From assembly GCF_024734895.1 (NCBI RefSeq), contig NZ_CP091430.1, positions 6,280,501 to 6,344,500 on the forward strand: a DNA stretch of 64,000 nt, given 5' to 3'. Position 1 is the stretch's first letter, and each line of letters opens with the position of its first letter. The notes under the pieces are model-generated. The model was not told the origin of the DNA and did not search any database. It saw only the letters and a program-made list of their open reading frames with translations. Below are positions 43,884 through 51,929 of this stretch, in pieces. This stretch comes from Paenibacillus spongiae. Its GTDB lineage: Bacteria > Bacillota > Bacilli > Paenibacillales > Paenibacillaceae. The position numbers and the translations under genes are program-made.

Positions 43884-44450
43884 ATGGTAACGAATTACGT
43901 GGAGAATAGTAGTCAATGGAAGGCTTGGCAGCAGTGATACCGGTTTGGCGTATTCTTGATATTCCCGCCTGAACCGCTGATATCCCAAGTGAACGCGATT
44001 CGGGAAAAGGTTGACGCGCAGTCAGCGTCAGGCTGCGATGCACATATTAGCTTGACGCTGCCCTTGCCAGGACCGCTTCGTGAGCCTCAATGTAATGAAC
44101 TTAAGCGAATCGCATCAACCATTCAACCGTTCACCATTCACTATGGCCCGTTGATGAATTACTTGCCTCACCCCGGCGTTTGCCTTGCGATTGAACCACA
44201 GGATAAGCTGGATCTGCTTCGGACCGCATTGGAAGCTGCCCCGGTATTCGAAGGCGCTCCGCAGCGGCGTTATCCATTCTCCGCTCATATGACGCTTGCA
44301 GAATTCGTCACTGTTGACCGATCGAAGGAGCTCATGGTTGAGCTTCAAGATACCGCGCCGGCTGGAGATTTTCTATGTACTGCTGTTTCATACGCGGTAC
44401 CGGATGAGAACTTCCGCTTCACAGAGCGGGGGCGATTAATGCTAGCCTAG
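43884..44450 (+). pseudogene. 2'-5' RNA ligase-like 2H phosphoesterase, interrupted by UGA
   Basis: AAGGAGG lies nine bases before the ATG at 43884. After 17 codons an in-frame TGA (43935-43937) stands directly before YRFGVFLIFPPEPLISQVNAIREK, the normal N-terminus of the domain. The rest is intact and has both 2H motifs (DAHISLTLPLPGP, an HxS variant, and YPFSAHMTLAEF). A TGG-to-TGA change would explain it. Restart at a TTG near 43956 would lose the first strand. Probably inactive, or recoded. Confidence 0.75.
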
Positions 44451-44467
44451 ATGGCCTGATCAGCCTG

Positions 44468-44935
44468 TTACCACGACCTCGTAAACGGTTTATTAACAAC
44501 CCGAATACGGTTTTGCTCCGCCCATTTCGCGAGTTCATCGATTCCCACATGCTCTTCGCCGACAAATCGGAAACAGAGATGGGTCGGAACCCATTTTTTT
44601 CCGATTACCTTAACACCCACTGCCGGTTTGAAGTATCCCATCACCATGATTCGCTCCATTTGGGCCGCTTCAATCAGACAGCCGCGAATGGATAGAGAAT
44701 CCGGATGGATGAGTAAAACCGGTGGTTTTTTTATAAATAGTCTGCGAATTTCGATTGCCAACATAATGAAACAAAATAAAATCATACCAACGAGAAAATA
44801 AATCCATATACCTTCGTAATACCGATCGAAACGAATTAAATTAAACAATAGAGAACTAAGAAAGATGCTAAAGAGCATGATGTTCGGAATCACCAGTGCT
44901 TGCTTGATCCTTATGGCCTTACTTTCATCCTTCAT
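44468..44935 (-). CDS. Two-helix membrane protein with PH-like C-terminal region
   Basis: AGGAGG lies five bases before the ATG. Two hydrophobic helices (about 14-34 and 43-61) form a membrane hairpin. The soluble part (VLLIHPDSLSIRGCLIEAAQMERIMVMGYFKPAVGVKVIGKKWVPTHLCFRFV) resembles the PH-like DUFs of YfjD-type membrane proteins. Function unknown. It is divergent from the APH-like gene. Confidence 0.6.
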   Translation of the reverse strand: MKDESKAIRIKQALVIPNIMLFSIFLSSLLFNLIRFDRYYEGIWIYFLVGMILFCFIMLAIEIRRLFIKKPPVLLIHPDSLSIRGCLIEAAQMERIMVMGYFKPAVGVKVIGKKWVPTHLCFRFVGEEHVGIDELAKWAEQNRIRVVNKPFTRSW

Positions 44936-45027
44936 AGTAGCCTCCTGGGCGGCAGCAATCGCGAGCTCAATCTTCCGCCTTGAATCTTACAGTTTCCAAT
45001 ACATACTACCATAAGGAGCGGATGTCC

Positions 45028-45939
45028 ATGAATAATATATTTACAAGAGAAATCAGCGGCTGGTCGTCGTGGGGAAGCCACTTTCAATCGATTGAAGCCT
45101 TTGAGCCGCTCATCCGGGCGATCTTTCAACATGAAAAACTGCCCTTTCATCAAATCGAAAACTGTACGCCCGGCACCAATGCCGTATTCAAAGTCGGCGA
45201 GTATATCGTCAAAATTTTTGCGCCACCAGAGTCCGGTCTGAATAGCACGATCGATTTCCATACAGAGGAGTTCGGAATGAGCAGAGCCAACGCGCTTCAT
45301 ATTTCGGCGCCGACGCTAGTTGCCAGCGGATTAATTGAAGACCGGTACGCCTTCCGATATTTGATCATGGATTATATTGAGGGCGATGAACTTTCCAAAC
45401 GAACCGTCAGCATGTCTTATGAAGAAAAAATGATTATCGGACAGAAGCTGCGCCGTATTACCGATACCATGAATACTCCTTCGGAGTCATTTCATACGAT
45501 CGATATCCTGGAGCGGAGCATCGAGAATGAAAGATGGAATAAGTACGCCGACAGCTTCAATCATGAACGCGTGCGTTATATGAACCATTACACCATCCAC
45601 AACAAGGTGTTCGTTCATGGCGACCTCAATGCGGACAATATCATACTCGGCCGAGATGGAAAACTATATATTATTGATTTCGCCGATGCCGTCTTGGCTC
45701 CGCCAATCTATGAACATGCCCTGGTTGCCAGCGATCTGTTCCGCTTCGAGAAGCCTTATTTGGAGGGTTATTTCGGGGATTATTCCGCTGCCGATATGGC
45801 TGATTTATGCTTGAACGGCTTGCTCATTCATGATTTTGGTGCGGATATTATCAAAAATCTACTTGGACCAATAGATCGTATCCTGAGCTTGGACGACTTG
45901 AGAGAACGGTTATTCCAGGCGATTCAATCCAAAAAATAA
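45028..45939 (+). CDS. APH-family phosphotransferase
   Basis: The ATG at 45028 has AAGGAG nine bases upstream. The kinase-like fold shows VFKVGEYIVKIFAPP, the hinge YLIMDYIEGDEL, the catalytic loop VFVHGDLNADNIIL (Asp and Asn) and the metal motif YIIDFADAVLAPP. The length is 303. The substrate is unknown; similarity to aminoglycoside kinases is at fold level. A second APH-like gene lies at 28482 but is not close in sequence. It is followed by a terminator. Confidence 0.87.
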   Translation: MNNIFTREISGWSSWGSHFQSIEAFEPLIRAIFQHEKLPFHQIENCTPGTNAVFKVGEYIVKIFAPPESGLNSTIDFHTEEFGMSRANALHISAPTLVASGLIEDRYAFRYLIMDYIEGDELSKRTVSMSYEEKMIIGQKLRRITDTMNTPSESFHTIDILERSIENERWNKYADSFNHERVRYMNHYTIHNKVFVHGDLNADNIILGRDGKLYIIDFADAVLAPPIYEHALVASDLFRFEKPYLEGYFGDYSAADMADLCLNGLLIHDFGADIIKNLLGPIDRILSLDDLRERLFQAIQSKK

Positions 45940-45996
45940 AGTCGCCGCCGCTTCATCCAACGCCTCCCGGCACGCATACCACACGCGAACAAACAG

Positions 45997-46025
45997 AACC
46001 CTTCCTCGCCTAACGAGGAAGGGTT
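45997..46025 (+). terminator. Terminator after the APH-like gene
   Basis: Perfect 12-bp arms AACCCTTCCTCG / CGAGGAAGGGTT with a 5-base loop, between convergent genes. Confidence 0.85.
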
Positions 46026-46049
46026 CACATCCGGCAGCCTGCTTCTTGT

Positions 46050-46976
46050 TCAATATGACGATGTTCGAGACGATTTCTTCCCAAACAGAATCGTGAGATC
46101 AATCGTTATTTCGCCGATGTTGTTTCCTTGAATGTCTTGCAGTCGCTCCTCTTCAATCCCCCAGGATAGCGGGGTCATATGGATCAGCGGCTCGATGAGC
46201 GCCTTATCCAAGGGAAGACGATAATGAATGCTTTCTGCCTCTACCCGCTCAAAATGCGCTCTGAAACGCTCCAGCGTCTTATTATCTTTTGCATATAGCT
46301 GTTTGTCCGTACCATCATAAAGAAGGCCCCTCAATTCCTTCAGATAATCGATCCCCGGAATCACCTTGATCACCGTACCATCATCCGTCATTATTCTTCT
46401 GAATTCAGCGTAATTAGCCGGCGATAAGATATTCAGAAGATAGTCGAATGATTGATCCGCGAACGGGCTATTGGCATTATCCCCAACACACCAGATCGCT
46501 TTCGGGTATTCCGTCGCCGCTTGATGAATCCCCTCTTTGGAGATGTCCATGCCTACGGCCACAAGCGGATTCCGCGTGTGCTGCTCTATCGTTTGCTGAA
46601 TGTTGTGCAGATGAGAGCCTTCTCCGCATCCCGCATCCATCACCTTCGTCGGCTCGCGCTCCACTTCCCGTTCAGCCGTTATTCGATCGCATATGGCCTC
46701 ATAGAAGGGCCGATAAACGCCGCTCCTGCTGATCGCTCTTCGCGATTCGAACATTCGTTTATCATACATCGTCCTGTAGGAGCCGGACAATAAATTCATA
46801 TATCCCCGCTTGGATAGATCGAAGCAATGATTATTATCGATACAGACGAGACTCTTCCATTGGACCATCTTCATATGACCCATGCAGATCGGGCATCTGA
46901 ACAATTTTTCATATTCCGAGATTAGCTCTGCACTTATCCTCTTTTTGCTTGGTTTGGACACACTAAAGCACCCCAT
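46050..46976 (-). CDS. RlmA-type 23S rRNA (guanine-N1) methyltransferase
   Basis: The N-terminal zinc site CPIC (28-31), C45 and H50 in CIDNNHCFDLSKRGYMNLL is the RlmA pattern, followed by the class I SAM motif VMDAGCGEGSHL and the downstream VGMDISKEGIHQA, CVGDNANSPFADQSFDYLLNILSP. E. coli RlmA methylates G745. Gram-positive RlmA(II)/TlrB methylates G748 in hairpin 35 and affects mycinosylated macrolides and ketolides. The length is 308. The ATG has no strong ribosome site; a GTG five codons later follows GGGGTG. The gene is preceded by a leader ORF and attenuator hairpin, so its expression is probably induced by a ribosome-targeting drug. Confidence 0.85.
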   Translation of the reverse strand: MGCFSVSKPSKKRISAELISEYEKLFRCPICMGHMKMVQWKSLVCIDNNHCFDLSKRGYMNLLSGSYRTMYDKRMFESRRAISRSGVYRPFYEAICDRITAEREVEREPTKVMDAGCGEGSHLHNIQQTIEQHTRNPLVAVGMDISKEGIHQAATEYPKAIWCVGDNANSPFADQSFDYLLNILSPANYAEFRRIMTDDGTVIKVIPGIDYLKELRGLLYDGTDKQLYAKDNKTLERFRAHFERVEAESIHYRLPLDKALIEPLIHMTPLSWGIEEERLQDIQGNNIGEITIDLTILFGKKSSRTSSY

Positions 46977-46997
46977 TCATTCGTAATTCGGTGAATG

Positions 46998-47069
46998 AAA
47001 AAAGGTACAGACAAATAAACCTGAACCATTCTCTTATAAAAAATGGCCAAGGTTACATGTTCTGTACCT
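46998..47069 (-). promoter_or_regulatory. Attenuator hairpin in the rlmA-like leader
   Basis: Read on the minus strand, AGGTACAGA (47069-47061) pairs with TCTGTACCT (47011-47003) and is followed by six T, an intrinsic terminator 22 bases before the methyltransferase ATG. Inner partial pairs (AATGG/CCATT, AACC/GGTT) strengthen it. Its 5' arm begins five bases after the leader stop codon, so a ribosome held at the last leader codons would cover the arm and let transcription continue (inference). Confidence 0.78.
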
Positions 47070-47073
47070 CACA

Positions 47074-47100
47074 TTACCGTAAACGAATGAAATGGATCAT
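47074..47100 (-). CDS. Leader peptide MIHFIRLR (8 aa), candidate macrolide-arrest leader
   Basis: The ATG at 47100 is preceded by AGGAGAGAG at about ten bases, and the frame ends in TAA after eight codons. The C-terminal Arg-Leu-Arg resembles the arrest motif of the ErmD-type leader (MTHSMRLR), where macrolide-bound ribosomes stall at the R-L-R codons. Position, size and the following U-tailed hairpin fit an attenuation leader. Drug response is inferred, not shown. Confidence 0.72.
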   Translation of the reverse strand: MIHFIRLR

Positions 47101-47147
47101 GAATAGCTCTCTCCTAATAAGGGATATAAGGTAGATAACCCTCCCCT

Positions 47148-47156
47148 ATTATAGCA
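47148..47156 (-). promoter_or_regulatory. Extended -10 promoter of the rlmA-like leader
   Basis: On the minus strand TGCTATAAT is a perfect extended -10 element. No good -35 hexamer is visible. The transcript would begin near 47140 and carry the leader ORF and attenuator. Confidence 0.7.
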
Positions 47157-47203
47157 TATTCGCAACTGGCGGCATTCTTCGGTTAATTGAGATACGCCTT
47201 CAT

Positions 47204-47376
47204 TCAACAAAGAACCTCGACGGCAAATCCGCCCGGGGATTCAATATAGAATGTCCAACCATGGAACCCTTTGTGGCGGCTCCACTTCAAACCCCTCATC
47301 CTTTCAATCGTTGATGGATTTCGTTCACCCGCTCTTCGCTCTCCTGAAACAGCTTTAATCTTTTATTCGAATCGCC
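47204..47376 (-). pseudogene. 3' remnant of a glyoxalase/VOC-family gene
   Basis: One frame reads FQESEERVNEIHQRLKG and the next reads HKGFHGWTFYIESPGGFAVEVLC to a stop. The last segment is the typical end of glyoxalase/bleomycin-resistance-type proteins. The 5' part is missing and one frameshift is needed. Confidence 0.7.
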
Positions 47377-47387
47377 TTTAATCGATA

Positions 47388-47412
47388 AAGAGCAGGGGGG
47401 CTCCCTGCTCTT
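47388..47412 (-). terminator. Terminator of the catabolic operon
   Basis: Perfect 10-bp arms AAGAGCAGGG / CCCTGCTCTT with a 5-base loop, 22 bases after the last gene of the operon. Confidence 0.88.
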
Positions 47413-47434
47413 ATAAGGTACGTTCTATCGCAAG

Positions 47435-48298
47435 CTATTCCTTCGCGACCGGATTGAATAGCGGTTCAAAGCCGCTAATGCGCGCTTCGGCAATATCGCC
47501 TTCGCGCAGAAGAACCGAACCCGGCGTTCCGGTCATAATAATATCGCCCGGCAGCAGCGTCATCATCTGCGAGAAGTACGATACGATGAAGAACGGCCTG
47601 TAGATCATATTTGCCACCGTGTTGGAATGCGTAACCCGGCCGTTTAAGCCGGTTTGTACCGTAATCCCGTTCAAATCGTCGAACTCGTCAACCGTGACCA
47701 AATGGGGACCGAAGCTGAAGAACGTGTCGAAGCATTTGGAACGCCCGAGAAACCGCGGGTTCTTCGCATGAATGTCCTGCGCCGTCATGTCCAGTGTCGG
47801 CGTATATCCAGCCACAATGCCTGGCGCCTCTTCTTCCGTCACAGCCTTGCATGTTTTTCCGATGATGATGCCGATTTCGGATTCGGCCGTAACCCGCTCG
47901 GAAATTGCCGGCAGGCGAATCGCCTCTCCGGGACCGATCAGACTCGTGTCCGGCTTCATGAAGCAGACCGGCTCCATGTCGGGCGGCGTGGAGGCGAGCT
48001 CCTCCGCTTTCTCCACGTAATTCATGCCGATCCCCCATATTTTTCGCGGATGGCGGTAAAGGGGCGCATACTGCGCCGCCTCGCGGGAAATCGCGGGCAT
48101 GCTTTGCAGCTGGACCGATCCGCTGCTGCGGTACCAGTCGTTAAGCTCATCCACGCGCTCCGATCGAAGCAGTTCGTCCAGCCGCGTCTCCCACTGCCCT
48201 TCTCCGGCTTCGTTTACCGATTCCAGAAGAACGCAGCCTCTGTCGGTCACGATCGCAGCTTTCTCATCGCCTTCGATATGCAGCATTGTCAATTTCAT
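47435..48298 (-). CDS. Fumarylacetoacetate hydrolase family protein
   Basis: The ATG at 48298 (MKLTMLHIEG) has GGAGAG about nine bases upstream. The FAH fold is clear: KIWGIGMNYVEKAEE, FMKPDTSLIGPGEAI, AESEIGIIIGKTCK (metal Glu), DMTAQDIHAKNPRFLGRSKCFDTFFSFGP and GDIIMTGTPG. Family members cleave C-C bonds of beta-diketo acids or hydrate/isomerise 2-oxo acids in ring-degradation pathways. It is last in a long minus-strand operon, which fits a late step of degradation (inference). Confidence 0.92.
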   Translation of the reverse strand: MKLTMLHIEGDEKAAIVTDRGCVLLESVNEAGEGQWETRLDELLRSERVDELNDWYRSSGSVQLQSMPAISREAAQYAPLYRHPRKIWGIGMNYVEKAEELASTPPDMEPVCFMKPDTSLIGPGEAIRLPAISERVTAESEIGIIIGKTCKAVTEEEAPGIVAGYTPTLDMTAQDIHAKNPRFLGRSKCFDTFFSFGPHLVTVDEFDDLNGITVQTGLNGRVTHSNTVANMIYRPFFIVSYFSQMMTLLPGDIIMTGTPGSVLLREGDIAEARISGFEPLFNPVAKE

Positions 48299-48367
48299 CG
48301 TCGTTCTCTCCTCTGCCGCCAAGAACCCGGATACAGCGATTGCGTCAAGCTCGGCGTTCTCTTACGA

Positions 48368-49654
48368 TTATTTGCCCAATATATAGAAAGGTGTCGTGCC
48401 GACAAAATCCGCCGCCCATTCGAGCAGCTTCAGATCTTGTCCGCGCCCCGCAATGATCGACAGCCCGATCGGAGCGCCGTCCCTATCCGCCAGCGGTATG
48501 GTGAGCTGCGGCAGGCCGCCGAGCCCTGCGATACAGGTGAGCTGCAGCGTTCGTTCGCGCCGCCGCTCCAGCTCTTCGCCCGTCAGCCCCAGCAGCGGCG
48601 CCGGCCCGGGTACGGTCGGAACGAGCAGAAGCGTATCGTCTCGAAGCAGTTCCGCCATCCGGCTTCGCACGTTATCGCGGAACGCGGCGGCCTTCAGACC
48701 GTCCTGCTCCGTAAGCGTGGATGCCCAGGCGAACCGCTGCGCAATGCCCGGTCCGAAAACCGGGCGGACGTCTTCGATCCATTGGCCGTGCGAAGTCCAA
48801 ATCTCGATGCCCTGTATCGTGCGGAACGCGTTCATCCATTCCGCCAGCCCCTCGGGCGCAATCGCAATCCATCCGCTCTTCTCCGCCATGGAGGCGATGC
48901 TTGTACATGAATCCGCTAATGCGCTGCCGCACTCGGCATCCGCGAGCTCCCAAGCTTCGCGGACCATATAGATCCGTTCGAAGCCCGCCCGCACCGGCTT
49001 AGCGTTGATCGGCATCGCTACAGTTGCTTCATTGCCGATTGCCGCATGCGTGTCCAACGCGTCTGACTTTGAAGCGTCATCAGCATCATCATTCTCCGCA
49101 AGCAAAGCCCGGCCGACCGTCAGCAGAACCTCCGGATCGGCCGCCATCCAGCCGAGCGTGTCGAAGCCCGGCGCCAGCGGAATGACACCGTCCATAGGAA
49201 TGGCGTCATGCGTTGGACGAAAGCCGAGGATACCGCAATAGGACGACGGAACCCGTACCGAGCCGCCCGTATCCGTCCCAAGGGCAAAATCGACCGCTCC
49301 TGCCGCGACCGCAGCGGCCGATCCGCTGGATGAACCGCCCGGAATACGCGATGGCGCCTTCGGATTGACCGGCGTGCCGTAATGAATATTTTCGCCGTTC
49401 AAGCTATACATCAGCTCGTCGGTATGCGTCACGCCGCTCAAGCGCGCGCCTTGCCGCAGCAGGCGGACAACCGTTTCCGCATGGCGATCGGCCGGCTCGT
49501 GGGTCCGCAGCCAATCTGGATTTCCCGCGGAGCTGCAGTGTCCGGCTACGGCGATGACATCTTTGACCGCAAACGACAAACCGGACAATGGGCCCGATCC
49601 TTCCGGCTTCACGATGAGGTCTTCGCGAATAAAAGCTCCTCCAGTCGACGGCAT
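48368..49654 (-). CDS. Amidase (amidase-signature family)
   Basis: The Ser-cisSer-Lys triad is visible: Lys31 in FAVKDVIAVAG, the GGSSSGSAAAVAAG loop and the nucleophile Ser132 in GTDTGGSVRVPSSYCG. The length is 428. AS enzymes hydrolyse amides to acid and ammonia. It lies between the cupin and the fumarylacetoacetate hydrolase gene, so it probably removes an amide in the same pathway; the substrate is unknown. A 418-codon plus-strand frame over this region is a GC-driven shadow. Confidence 0.92.
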   Translation of the reverse strand: MPSTGGAFIREDLIVKPEGSGPLSGLSFAVKDVIAVAGHCSSAGNPDWLRTHEPADRHAETVVRLLRQGARLSGVTHTDELMYSLNGENIHYGTPVNPKAPSRIPGGSSSGSAAAVAAGAVDFALGTDTGGSVRVPSSYCGILGFRPTHDAIPMDGVIPLAPGFDTLGWMAADPEVLLTVGRALLAENDDADDASKSDALDTHAAIGNEATVAMPINAKPVRAGFERIYMVREAWELADAECGSALADSCTSIASMAEKSGWIAIAPEGLAEWMNAFRTIQGIEIWTSHGQWIEDVRPVFGPGIAQRFAWASTLTEQDGLKAAAFRDNVRSRMAELLRDDTLLLVPTVPGPAPLLGLTGEELERRRERTLQLTCIAGLGGLPQLTIPLADRDGAPIGLSIIAGRGQDLKLLEWAADFVGTTPFYILGK

Positions 49655-49753
49655 TCAGCTTCCCCTCCAATCATCGACACGTTCTTCCATACCGCCATTA
49701 TTGCTCCGGATGCAGACTTACCGCATCCGCTCTCTTATCTCCCTGCGTGCCGC

Positions 49754-50182
49754 TCATTTCACGGAAAACCCTTCCAGCACCGCCAAATCCGCAGCATCCA
49801 AGCTTGCAGCCGGGCCGGACTTGATCAAATCCGAGAACTTCTCATCCGGAATCATCGTCGTCAGCACGTACAGGCGCCCTGCGCCCGTGTTGTGCACGGC
49901 ATGCTCGTAACCCGGAGGTACGATGAAGAAGGAGCCCGGGACAATATCCATTTGGACATCGCCTACGATCGCCCTTCCCTCACCCGCCAGGACGTAAAAA
50001 TATTCATGGGCTGCCGCATGCTCATTCGGCGGCGTCCTGCCGCCAGCGTCAAAGATCTCTACGACGGACACGAACGGAACTTGCGTACCGTCACAGAGCA
50101 GCACGAATTTATTAGTATCCTTCTCCGAAATTTTGCGGACCGGACAATCCGAATAATGCCCGGCAATAAGTCCCGGTATCAT
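49754..50182 (-). CDS. Cupin-domain protein, 142 aa
   Basis: The ATG at 50182 overlaps the stop of the preceding hydrolase in ATGA and has GGAG about nine bases upstream. The cupin_2 core is HAAAHEYFYVLAGEGRAIVGDVQMDIVPGSFFIVPPGYEHAVHN, with His/Glu metal-ligand pattern HxxxHEYF and the second motif PxGxxH. Role in the pathway unknown: isomerase, dioxygenase-like or sensor. The longer frame starting at 50257 is not supported. Confidence 0.85.
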   Translation of the reverse strand: MIPGLIAGHYSDCPVRKISEKDTNKFVLLCDGTQVPFVSVVEIFDAGGRTPPNEHAAAHEYFYVLAGEGRAIVGDVQMDIVPGSFFIVPPGYEHAVHNTGAGRLYVLTTMIPDEKFSDLIKSGPAASLDAADLAVLEGFSVK

Positions 50183-50961
50183 ATAATCCGCTCCTCTCCC
50201 GTTAATTGTTTTATTGCTTCCATTAGTTCCATCGAATCGGCTGTAAAACCGTAGCATTGCTTAATGTTGTATAATGCCGCGTCGATGCAATACAAAGGCG
50301 AATTGGTTGCGCAGCAATCTTCGAGCAGAATGGCGTCGTAGCCGGAATTGACGGCATCCTGAAGCGTCGCCATGACACACTGATCGAGATTGACGCCCGC
50401 AAACAGCACGGTATCGATGCGCATGTTGCGCAAGATGCTGTCGAGCGGCGTATCCCAAAACCCGCTCATCCGGTATTTATCCACATGAATATCGGCTGGA
50501 TCGACTTCCAGTTCGGATACGATCGCCGCCCCCCAACTTCCCTTCTCCAGCACTTTGGAACCATTGCCCGGCAGCGGTTCGCCGATTCCGATCCCTTCGC
50601 CCGTCCCGTTGTAGACATGCAGGACGGAGGGACTGAGGTTGAGCCGGTCCTCCCGGTTTCCCCAGTTGAGCCATACGACAGGCACGCGGGCCTCCCTCAG
50701 CGCCGGCAGCAGCCGGTTCAGCGGCTTTACAGGGCGGCGCAGCGCCGCGTAATCGCCGCCGATATAATCGACCCAGCCGCCCTCCGAGCAGAAATCATTC
50801 TGCATATCGACGACGACGATCGCCGTGCGGCTCAAATCCAGACTAAGCCGCTGAGGGGCGGCCTGGATGCCGACGATTCTTCGCTCCGGTGCCTCGCGCC
50901 CGAGCTCCACCCATTCCTTTGACACGCTCCATTGATTAGGGGCGCGGCCCAATTTGCGCAT
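50179..50961 (-). CDS. Isochorismatase-family cysteine hydrolase
   Basis: The ATG at 50961 (MRKLGRAPNQWSVSKEWVEL) has GAGGGGGG upstream and gives 260 residues. The catalytic triad is Asp52 (VVDMQNDF), Lys162 (VDKYRMSGFWDT) and Cys195 (FAGVNLDQCV). N-carbamoylsarcosine amidase, maleamate amidase and biuret hydrolase belong to this family, which fits an amide-degrading operon. The stop overlaps the cupin start. A longer frame to 51285 runs into the permease and is not used. Confidence 0.9.
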   Translation of the reverse strand: MRKLGRAPNQWSVSKEWVELGREAPERRIVGIQAAPQRLSLDLSRTAIVVVDMQNDFCSEGGWVDYIGGDYAALRRPVKPLNRLLPALREARVPVVWLNWGNREDRLNLSPSVLHVYNGTGEGIGIGEPLPGNGSKVLEKGSWGAAIVSELEVDPADIHVDKYRMSGFWDTPLDSILRNMRIDTVLFAGVNLDQCVMATLQDAVNSGYDAILLEDCCATNSPLYCIDAALYNIKQCYGFTADSMELMEAIKQLTGEERII

Positions 50962-50996
50962 ATCCGTTTCCCCCCTCCGGCACAAGCCGGCCGGTT

Positions 50997-51896
50997 CTAA
51001 TTTTTCATCTCCGATTCGTGCCAGGAGCTGAGCATCCACTTGGAAATTTGATTGACGACCAGGAAGAACATTATCCCGAGCAGTGAAGCCGACAGCCCGC
51101 AGGCGAACAGATAATCGGTCTGCAGACGGGCCGCCGCCACCGTAATGGCGTATCCAAGTCCTCCCTTTCCGCCTCCGATGCCGCCGATATATTCGCCGAC
51201 GATCGCCCCGATAATGGATAGCGAGCAGGAGATTTTTAGACCTGCCATAATGTAAGGAAGCGCGGCCGGAAGTCGCAGCTTCCACATCGTCTGCAGCCGG
51301 TTGGCGTTATAGAGGTAGAACAAATTCTTCATGTTCTGGTCGGTCGAATTCAGTCCGATCAGCGTATTGGACAGGATCGGGAAAAATCCGATCAGGAATG
51401 CGATGATGACAATGGAGTTGAAGCCGGCTCCGAACCAAATGATGATGATCGGCGCGATCGCTACGATCGGGATCGTCTGCAGCACGATCGCATATGGATA
51501 GACGCTACGCTCGACAGTCTTGGACAGCGCCAGCAATACCGCAAACAAGATGCCGAGCACGGTGCTGATCAGGAAACCGATGATCGCTTCCAGAATGGTC
51601 GTGCTGACGGATACGAGCAGGTTGGTCCACTTCTCTTGTACCGCCATCGCGATGTCACTCGGCTTCGGGACGATATAAGGCTCGAGGCCGACCGCCCGGA
51701 CCACCCCCTCCCACAAACCGACAAATACGATGAATACTGCCATCGGCGGACCGATCCGCAGCATGATCCTCGCGAATAGATTTTTCTTGCCCGGCGCAGC
51801 GGGCTTTGCCTTGCGCTCCACCGCTGGCGCCATCGCCTTCGCAGCATCCGGCGCAACCCGCTGCGCCGCCGCCGGATACGTTTGTTCCGTCGCCAT
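50997..51896 (-). CDS. ABC transporter permease (SsuC/TauC/ThiX-like)
   Basis: After a basic, alanine-rich N-terminus (1-40) come six membrane helices and the BPD_transp_1 loop NLFYLYNANRLQTMWKLRLPAALPYIMAGLKISCSLSIIGAIVGEYIGG. GGAGGAG precedes two ATGs; that at 51896 has the better eight-base spacing. It forms an importer with the ATPase gene upstream and the binding protein. This subclass takes up small organic compounds such as sulfonates, pyrimidines or nitrogenous acids. Confidence 0.9.
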   Translation of the reverse strand: MATEQTYPAAAQRVAPDAAKAMAPAVERKAKPAAPGKKNLFARIMLRIGPPMAVFIVFVGLWEGVVRAVGLEPYIVPKPSDIAMAVQEKWTNLLVSVSTTILEAIIGFLISTVLGILFAVLLALSKTVERSVYPYAIVLQTIPIVAIAPIIIIWFGAGFNSIVIIAFLIGFFPILSNTLIGLNSTDQNMKNLFYLYNANRLQTMWKLRLPAALPYIMAGLKISCSLSIIGAIVGEYIGGIGGGKGGLGYAITVAAARLQTDYLFACGLSASLLGIMFFLVVNQISKWMLSSWHESEMKN

Positions 51897-51929
51897 GTTC
51901 ATTCTCCTCCCTTTGCGATATCTCGCCAT

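Noticed and set aside
47654..48910. 418-codon plus-strand open frame
   Set aside because: Antisense to the fumarylacetoacetate hydrolase and amidase genes, with Arg/Pro/His-rich composition and no domain.
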